The notes beneath the pieces are model-generated. The model had not been told where the DNA came from and ran no database searches. It saw nothing but the letters and a program-made list of their open reading frames with translations. From contig JASSKH010000024.1 of NCBI GenBank assembly GCA_031763025.1, positions 8,207,023-8,271,022 of the forward strand: a stretch of DNA of 64,000 bases, given 5' to 3'. The translations under genes and the position numbers were made by a program. Within the stretch, counting starts at the first letter, position 1. Every line of letters starts with the position of its first letter. Source of the stretch: Macrocystis pyrifera. Lineage: Eukaryota; Sar; Phaeophyceae; Laminariales; Laminariaceae. This document shows, piece by piece, positions 57,433 through 64,000 of the stretch.

Positions 57433-57568
57433 CTCTGCTGCGTGCGGGTGGCTCTCGTCGAGGATGGCCCCCGTCACGTAGTTGATGAGCAGCAGCCGCC
57501 CGTCTTCCGTGCCGAGCAGGAGACGCCGCTCGAAAGGAAGAGCGAAACACGCGCTCACAATGTCGGAG
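57433..57568 (-). CDS. WD40 blade exon
   Basis: Forty-five codons after a shared base read SDIVSACFALPFERRLLL, GTEDGRLLLINYVTGAIL and ESHPHAAE. GTEDGRLLLINYVTG is a WD40 C-D strand pair. The acceptor is TACGCAG (phase 2) and the donor GTTGGT (phase 0). The frame stays open past the donor, but only splicing here gives a normal WD40 continuation. Confidence 0.9.
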
Positions 57569-57615
57569 CTGCGTACAACATGAGGTAGTGCGTGGAAAGG
57601 AAAGATACGAGAAAA

Positions 57616-57617
57616 AA

Positions 57618-57694
<77 letters not shown>
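57616..57694 (+). repeat. (CAGA)n tetranucleotide repeat
   Basis: About nineteen perfect CAGA units between a WD40 exon and a family A element. Confidence 0.97.
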
Positions 57695-57734
57695 AACATT
57701 GGGGTGGGCAACGCGGTGGGATTTGGGTGGAGGT

Positions 57735-58262
57735 GGGGGGGGGGTGTACTCATTATCATGGATGGTCGTAGTCGTATGACCATAGACCCTCGCGTCCCTA
57801 CAGTGCCGGGACGGAGCACGTCGGGTTTTCACTGACCAGGCAGACATTGCTTGCCCCAAGTGCGAAGCGCCGTAGGGTGCTGGGCGAGTCACATGAAGGG
57901 TGAGCTGCATTCTACCAAGAACCGCTTACGAGGCGGATTTTCTTGCATATGGATGCCAGCGTCAATTAAAGTATTTATTTTCTGGTGTGGCCATTTCCAG
58001 AGACATCAATGTGTTCAATATGTAACTTGCCTCGTGGGTACCTTACCATGTACGCACTACGTGATACGATCATTCCCCTTGTGCGGAGTAAAGGTTTCCC
58101 CCCGCACCAAAGTGATCTAACTCGACCGCCGGCCGTGGTAAACTCAAAAAATTAACAAGAAACGGTACCCTGGCTGTCTAGCTCACGCAATGAGAGGCGT
58201 GTTTTACAACGTCGTCGCCAACCGACGCCAACCTATATATATATATATATATATACACCAGG
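57735..58262 (-). mobile_element. family A SINE-like repeat, full length
   Basis: It is the inverted copy showing every block of the unit: G run, TGTACTCATTATCATGGATG, CCGTAGTCGTATG, GGAGCACGTCGGG, GGTGAGCTGCATTCTACC, CTTGTGCGGAGTAAAGG, GCTCACGCAATGAGAGGC, then a (TA)n head. Length about 530 bp. A second G run (58267-58284) abuts the head end. Confidence 0.85.
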
Positions 58263-59080
58263 TATGCGGGGGGGGGGGGGGGGGTCATGAACCATTTTGG
58301 GGTTCAGAGTGGTGGCGTCAAACATGATTTGTCGGATGCGGTGGTTTCAGCACCCGTCAATTGGGGAGGTGTACGTAGCAGTATACCGTATACGGCTACT
58401 GCGTGGGAACACATTCACAGTAACCAGAAACCAAACATGGCGTGTGAAAAAAATGTGAGATTCGTGGCCTTTGGGTCTGTCGTGGGTTCTGACTACAGTA
58501 GTATGGTCCTCCGAACTATCTGTCGTCACCTGCGTGAGTGTGGGAGATCTCCATAGGTCGTACCGCCCTGGACGGGAATGTAAGGACCAATAGGCATTGC
58601 TAATTACACATCAATGATCCTGAAATTTCCGCCCAGAGTCTTACACAGGCTTGGGTGCACCCCCTTTGATATCCGGACTGCGGTGTTTGTGTGACTCGTT
58701 TCTTTGCGACTTTTTTAGCGACCTTTTTTTTTTCCCCCCTCCTCTGTCAATCTCTTGAGGACCGCAAGCACTTCAATTTTTCGGACAAATTACGTTGGAA
58801 TCGTTAGACTCAAATATATGTGTATATATGTGCAGTGCAGCGCTAAAAAGCTTAAGACACATGTGACTGCTACGGTATAAAGAGGTACGCTTCATTTTTA
58901 GAGGTACCTCACTCCAAGAGCTGTTTTACCTCGCTCAAACAAACGACCTCGATCATATTAAAAGAGGTCCAAGTTCCCCTTTCGCGCCAGGCCATCTTTT
59001 CGTCATTGAAACCCAAACCGCTTCCACTCCGACCGACGTGGTACAATTTGTTTTCTTCTTCTTCCCCCCTCGAGAGTTAC

Positions 59081-59214
59081 CTGGGGCTTATGTTCATGAG
59101 CTTCCGCACGTACTCCCCGGATGTGGCATCCCAAAGGTGCACGTGTTGACGCACAGCGTTCACGAAGTGGGCGGAGCTCGAGTTGTACTCCGCGGCGGTA
59201 GGCACAAAGAATTC
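59081..59214 (-). CDS. WD40 blade exon (first one recognised)
   Basis: Forty-four codons and two bases read EFFVPTAAEYNSSSAHFV, NAVRQHVHLWDATSGEYV and LMNISP. HVHLWDATSGE is a canonical WD40 D strand with the W-D pair. The acceptor is CTGTCAG (phase 0) and the donor GTAACT (phase 2). No start codon is present, so one or more exons lie upstream, beyond the LINE. Confidence 0.9.
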
Positions 59215-59283
59215 CTGACAGATACATGATGTATAGACGTACGGTCAGGGACTTCCATTTAAGATCGGGATATTTGCAATTAG

Positions 59284-59370
59284 CCCTTTCAGGACTGCAG
59301 TCCCGTCTTGGGGACGAACTACTTGTAATTAGAGTAGTTTGCCCCCACGACGGGACTGGCAGTACTAAAA
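59284..59370. repeat. family C palindromic element, copy 6
   Basis: GGACTGCAGTCCCGTCTTGG, and the inverse ACGACGGGACTGGCAGTACT. Confidence 0.78.
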
Positions 59371-59619
59371 GGAGTCCTCGCGTGCTAGGGTAGGGGTATG
59401 ACGGCCCCAATCTTAATATTTTCTGAGCTCGATAGATACTCTACCTGGCAGCCCCGACTTTAGATGAAAACAAAAAAAAATGTGAGCTAAAGCCTGACGA
59501 TACACCATCAAATGGGCTTGCGAATAATGATATGCGATACGTACACACCGGGTGGGAAGACATGTTGGATATTTTCTCAGTTGAGGAGCCTCTCACCCCT
59601 CGGTCGGTGGGAAATGGTT

Positions 59620-59885
59620 GGGCTTAAAAGTGCAACCCCTACTTGCAACCCCTGATGGCAACCTCTACTTGTAATCCCTACTTACAATCCCTACTTGCAA
59701 TCCCTACATTCAATCCCTAATTAACATACGTAATTGCAACCCTAAGTTCAATCCCTACTTGCAACTCCTCATTGTAATCCCTAATTGACATGCTTAGTGT
59801 CAACTCCGAATTGCAATCCCTAATTGCAAGCCCTACTTGCAACCCCCTAATTGCAACCCCTAATCGAAGCCCCTACTGTAGCATG
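59620..59885 (+). repeat. TTGCAATCCCTAA minisatellite
   Basis: Around eighteen units of 13-15 bp: CCCTACTTGCAAC, CCCTAATTGCAA and variants. CCCTAA occurs in most units, so it could be mistaken for telomeric DNA, but the period is longer. Confidence 0.85.
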
Positions 59886-60059
59886 GCTCAGTCGGCATTT
59901 TTTAATTTGGGTGGATGAGTGGAGTGGTGGGACGACGGTGTCCAAGGCTGGCGAGGGTATAATGGGAGACACGTTTTCTGTCGCGGCATCCCTGATACGG
60001 GCTTCCATCTAGGATCATAATCAAGATTTTTCCGAGGAGGGGAGGGTGGGTGGGTGAGT

Positions 60060-61745
60060 GGGGGGGGGGCGTACTCTTTTGTGGGTTGCCTTAGTCATTT
60101 GACCATTGACCATGCATCCCTTTCGAGACGGAGCACCGTTCCTACTCCTAATAGAAACACACCTCCAACAATTGGGCGCTCATTACGTTGTTTCCATAAA
60201 TTACATAGAAACTTTTTGCTAATCTTATCCCCTTCCTGTTTGGCCTCCTGTGGCCACCATCTATCTCCTAGGATAGCGATCGTTTTCTCGCTGCTATTCG
60301 TTGTATCAAACTCCTCCATGTCACATTCGTCTATTTTCCTCATCTCCTCTTCTAACACATCCCGTTCCTCCTTGAATATTTCACATTCTCCTACTATGTG
60401 AGTTCTAACTCTCTATTGCTATGCCACACGGGCACATCTGTGGGTCTACTTCCTCTTCCTCCCGGCTAATTGTGTACCTCTTTCTTCTTTCTGGCAGGTC
60501 CAGGTCCCCTACACGAAAGCGCAGTTTCAGCGTTTTCGCGAAGTCCATTGGACCGTGCAAATACGTTTTCATTCCTATTCCTTCCCTCAATCCCCCGTAT
60601 ATCTCTTAAGTGTTTTTCCGATTCCACCTTGTTTCATAGCGCCAGCCTTTCCCTTCTTTCTATCCTTTCCTTTACTTCTGCCTTGTACCTCCCAAACTTC
60701 CCGGCGGACATCATCTCTTCTTGGTTTCCCCCTATATCCTTCCATACTTTCTCAACTACGCCATCCCACCTTATTCCAGCTCGCCCTTTTGTTACTTTCT
60801 CCCATACAGCTCTATCAACTATGGATGTCAACCTCTTTTTTGGCATGTTCCTTACTTTATATTGCCAGTTCAACTTTCTCATGCTTCTGTTTGTCTTGAG
60901 TGGGCGCATTCCCAGTTCTGCTCTTAATACTGTATTACTAGTCGTATTTGAGCATCTTACGATTTTTTTAGCTGCTGTCATTTGTACCGTTTCTAACTGT
61001 TTTACGAGTTTCGCGTTCCCTTCCCATACTTCTCCTGCATATTCTAGCTTTGGTACCATTACATTCATCAAGATACATCTCTTAATCCTAGTGTCAAGGT
61101 TCGGGTCTGTTAGGATCGCATCCATCTTGCCTACTTGTGCCTTACTTTTTCCTATTACTTTTGCTATATGTGTATCCCAAGAGCAGTCTTTTGAGATCTC
61201 TACGCCAAGGTATGTATACTGGTCTACAATCGGCAATTCATCTTCTCCCCACTTCCAACTAAAATTTACCGGGTTTACCTTATCTTCGTTACAAACAACT
61301 ACTGCGCATTTCTTGACGTTCGCCGTCACCCTCCATTTCCTGGTGTATTCTAGCGCCTTCTCTATATGTTTCTGCAATCCTTCGGGTGTTTCTGATATCC
61401 CCACGAAGTCATCCGCAAACATCAATCCCGACACCGTATCTTCCCCTACCGTGACTCCCTGCCTTGCTCCCTCGACTGCTACTATCAGGTCGTTAATATG
61501 TATCTTGAATAAGTTAGGTGACAACGTACATCCCTGTGCAACTCCTTGTAAAATATCAACATACTTCGATATTTCCCCGTCCAGCATCACAGCACTTCTC
61601 GCACATTCCGTCATTTTTTTTTCATCATTCTCCACATCCTTCCTCTGATTCCTATTTCCCACAGTTTTTTCCACAATCCATTTCTCCATACTGTGTCGTA
61701 GGCTTTCTGTACATCTAGAAATAAACAGTACGTTGTTACATAGTC
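60060..61745 (-). mobile_element. LINE (non-LTR retrotransposon), 5'-truncated
   Basis: Read on the - strand from 61745: LFLDVQKAYDTVW (RT motif A), QGCTLSPNLF (motif B region), MFADDFVGI (FADD catalytic box), KCAVVVCNE and YLGVEISKDCSWDTHI. A long C-terminal region follows with RAGIRWDGVVEKVW, MCPCG..H..C and LGDRWWPQ. The reverse transcriptase frame is broken by one extra A in an A9 run (61614-61622), and the N-terminal part (endonuclease and fingers) is missing. The 3' end is AAAAGAGTACG followed by C10. Defective in place, but the coding similarity is high. Confidence 0.93.
60634..61689 (-). pseudogene. reverse transcriptase ORF remnant
   Basis: This is the long uninterrupted part of the LINE frame downstream of the frameshift. 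Residues read from about 61610 onward include MTECARSAVMLDGEI, GVAQGCTLSPNLFKIHIND, FADD and a thumb/C-terminal region; the apparent first residues before the MTEC point are out of frame. The protein continues, after a stop near 60634, into the CPCG motif and LGDRWWPQ segment at 60095-60500 in other frames. It would have copied LINE RNA at the target site. Confidence 0.88.
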
Positions 61746-61778
61746 CCGCGTCTCACTCGTGTTTTTCGTTTCCGGGAA

Positions 61779-62110
61779 AGGGGGGGGGGGGGGGGAGGGG
61801 GCGTGAGCGATGGTTGGCGAGAGCAAGGAGGACAAGCGTTCCGTTGCACTGTGTTCCTGATAAGGGTTTCCAATGGCAAAGGAAAATCTTTTTTTTTTTT
61901 CGGGGACGTGGACGGGGGAACGGTGTACACAAGGCTGGCAAGGGCAAAAAGCGAAACGAGCGTTCCGTCGCGCCGAGCTTCGAGGGGTTGCTTTCATGCC
62001 GTCAAAATATCCGACCCCTCGATTCGAGCGAGATTCGATTTTGCTTGTACTGTGGGGTTGATCGGCTGTCACGGGTAGATCCACGAGATCCGCACAATGG
62101 AGCTGTGCTA
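61779..62110. repeat. direct repeat flanking the LINE 5' side
   Basis: A G run at 61779-61794, then two related blocks: GCGAGAGCAAGGAGGACAAG + CGTTCCGTTGC, and GCAAGGGCAAAAAGCGAAACG + CGTTCCGTCGC. A weaker relative lies near 59950-60000. No gene; the + strand ORFs overlap without protein-like character. Confidence 0.5.
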
Positions 62111-62224
62111 GTGCAACAACGGTAGGGGCGGCGGCAAAATTATTTTTCTTAGGCGCCTCGCTTTGAAGAGCTTTATACCCCCCCCCGCCCAAAAATAACG
62201 GGCTTTGAGCAAAAAAGTTGTTAA

Positions 62225-62310
62225 AACCCCTTTAGTGAAAAGCAGTCCCGTTTCGGAGACAAACCACTCAAAATTCTAAGCAGCTTGTTCGCAAAACAGG
62301 ACTGAAGTTC
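62225..62310. repeat. family C palindromic element, copy 7
   Basis: GCAGTCCCGTTTCGGAGACA, and the inverse TTGTTCGCAAAACAGGACTG. Confidence 0.72.
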
Positions 62311-64000
62311 TTTAAATTGTGTAAGCTAAGCACGACGCACAATCCGTTCAGTAAAAGCATACCGCTTCAACAACACACACCGGATCCAACTTTATTGGGT
62401 ATACGGTGTATAGCCGCTCAGATGAGGAGCCCCATCCAGGAGTGCAAAATTGGTTTGAGGGAGGGAAAAAATGTGCATGCTACGATCGGAGTAAAAGCAA
62501 TCTGGTCCTTTTATGAGACTCCCATAGTTGAGGAACTCCATGCCACCACGTTTTATGTCCCAGCATAACTTGACTTTGACTACTCAAGTAGGAATGCTCA
62601 AACTTGATGCACAACCCCATGGCCTATATATGTACAGGTGCTCACGAAATTTCAACATACAAAGGGGGTGCTACCGGGTAACTTTTGTATTTCTCGGTTG
62701 AGGAGCTCGACCGGTCAATTTTTTTCGGGTAAAAAGTGCCACCTACCTACCCCACCGCCAAAGTGAAACCCTTATCTCAGCATGCCTCGACGGTTGGACT
62801 GAACGGACACTCTTTTAACACATTTGAGACCCCCAAGATAGCGATCAAACGACAACGATTACGGACGTTTTGTGTTTTCAGAGCAATCTCCGAGTGGCAG
62901 CGTGAGCGCCCCGAAGTACGGGGATGCATCGGGTTGCGCCTGTACTATACACGCCTTCTTGAATCGTAACCCCCCGCGGGCACCGATTTATATCTCACCA
63001 ACCCAGCCACTCAGCAAGTTTTCTTGTAATTTTTTTTCCCCCTTCTCAAGCGCGAAGTGGGTTCAAGAGTTATCGTCCTTGCTGTAGGACACGTGTATGC
63101 GCCGAGAAGCATTTCCTGCGTCTGGAACTGATGTTGCCTTCCTAGAAAGAGAGGAACACATAGTGTGGTCGAGGTCACACAGACACCTTGCACTGAATGC
63201 AATCGACTCGCGTAACCCCCAAGAATAAGCGCGGGTTCCTAGAAAATAAGTAAATTCCCAAACGATAAGCTTCAGGTCCTACAGCGCTTCAGGTCAACCA
63301 TACGTAAATGTCCGGAGCGGAGAGGAGCGGGGGGGGGGTGAAGCGGGGTGGGATAGGAAGAGGTGGGGCGGGGTGGGGAAGGGCGGGGTGGGAGGTACTT
63401 TTACAGCACAGCTCCGCCAAAAAACCGGTCAATCGTTTTACCTTTTTTATCTTTCGCGCCGCGTAGCAAGCGATTGTCTGGCTGGCAACGAGCATGTTGG
63501 AGTACCTGCATCAATAGGGCGGCCGACCAAAGAGGGGAGGCGCGTTCGAAAATTGTCTCAAGGGTGCCTTTGATACGGTACATACGTTGGGGAGCCCGGG
63601 TAACCTAGCTGAGCAAATGACCTATCAGATGAGAAGGTATATGTTGCCGCCGCCAAATAGCATACCCTAAGAAATGTGACATACTCTAGGATTGATATAT
63701 TGTTGCCTTGGTAGTGGAACAGCTTTAACATTTTCCTCAATAACGCCTAAAGAGCCATGCGACAGTAGACAGGTTCCGCTCGGGCCGAAATGCTTCTGCC
63801 TCCATGTATCTGACACAGCGGTAGAGGGTGGCTTTTGCGGATAAAAAAAAAGCTCTTGCTGACGGGGCTCTAAACCTGTTAAAAACTCAGCCGAGAAACT
63901 GACAAATATATCGGCGATTCTATTGGTGCGTTTGTAATCCACCCCACTTGTGCTTGCAATCTCTTCGTGTGTTTGAAATCTCCGCTTGTGTTTGCAAGCC
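62311..64000. other. right end of window, no supported gene
   Basis: Exons upstream of the WD40 gene's 59214 exon are expected here or beyond, but I found no convincing one. A short block GGGATGCATCGGGTTGCGCC (62920s) recurs imperfectly at 29030. A 91-residue open frame on the - strand (63667-63942) reads like protein but has no recognised domain or splice partner. Confidence 0.35.

Larger units (their letters stand above)
25542..59214 (-). other. WD40-repeat / EF-hand protein gene (5' incomplete)
   Basis: About 21 exons read on the - strand give roughly 1,700 residues. Order: WD40 blades (exons 59.2-49.3 kb), a long Gly/Ser/Asn-rich linker (49.1-48.0 kb), another WD40 blade (47.4 kb), Thr/Ala/Asn-rich and Arg-rich linkers (46.9-42.0 kb), short helical exons (41.2, 40.0, 36.7 kb), two canonical EF-hand loops (36.7/31.9 and 31.9/30.0 kb) and a degenerate third (25.7 kb). 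WD40 proteins act as scaffolds; EF-hands bind calcium, so a calcium-responsive scaffold is likely. Ciliary proteins of the WDR49/CFAP337 type also combine these domains, but usually with a different order, so this is only a suggestion. Start codon, some WD exons and the exact 3' end are unresolved. Confidence 0.8.

Noticed and set aside
57250..57433. In-frame continuation of the WD40 exon past its donor
   Set aside because: The frame is open by chance. Splicing at 57433 gives an exact phase match and a normal WD40 continuation, while reading on gives no WD40 pattern.
57588..57779. ORF with (DRQT)n on the CAGA repeat
   Set aside because: Translation of a tetranucleotide repeat; nothing else supports a gene.
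63667..63942. 91-residue - strand ORF as a gene
   Set aside because: It reads like protein, but has no recognised domain, no homologue I can name and no splice context; noted only in the end-of-window entry.

Overview
This is a window of nuclear DNA from a eukaryote with a large, intron-rich and repeat-rich genome. The evidence is spliced genes whose reading frames continue across GT-AG introns of 0.2-5 kb, a non-LTR retrotransposon, many short interspersed repeats, and interstitial CCCTAA telomere-type repeats. A stramenopile, perhaps a brown alga, fits the style of the Gly/Ser/Ala/Thr-rich exons and the gene content. That is an inference from style and is not proved by any single marker.

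Two long genes account for nearly all convincing coding sequence. On the + strand (867 to at least 16366) seven exons join in frame into the catalytic domain of a Ser/Thr protein kinase of the CAMK/SNF1-MARK type. The glycine-loop exon lies upstream of the window or is absent, and the 3' end is uncertain (a possible last exon is at 18061-18255). On the - strand (59214 down to about 25542) about 21 exons, most of them matching in intron phase, form a large protein. It has WD40 repeats in its N-terminal half, long low-complexity Gly/Ser/Thr/Asn linkers, then a basic helical segment and two canonical EF-hand loops plus one degenerate loop. Its first exon was not found. The two genes converge, with their 3' ends facing each other across 18-25 kb.

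The rest is introns and intergenic DNA filled with repeats. (1) A 5'-truncated LINE (60060-61745, -) with a YADD-type reverse transcriptase (here FADD), plus a decayed second copy (10051-11440, +) and several tail-only fragments. (2) A roughly 530 bp SINE-like repeat, family A, present at a dozen or more sites and as a tandem array at 38.2-39.7 kb. Its last 80-100 bp resemble the LINE 3' end, and both end in AATGAGTAC followed by poly(C). (3) A tRNA-headed SINE (40.1, 43.4 and 49.7 kb). (4) Small inverted-repeat elements: a 107 bp Stowaway-like family B with TA target duplication, a roughly 95 bp palindromic family C, a family E with GGCGTTCTACGATAG ends, and a family G with poly(C)/poly(G)-flanked ends. 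(5) Unusual satellites, including 1.5 kb of (CTA)n, (TATAG)n, a CCATGG-rich array and an AAGGCATGCCTT array. (6) More than 20 long poly(C)/poly(G) tracts.

The most notable observations are the apparent LINE/SINE pair with a poly(C) tail, and tandem duplication of exon 3' ends together with their splice donors in both genes. No tRNA, rRNA, CRISPR or prokaryote-type operon was seen.
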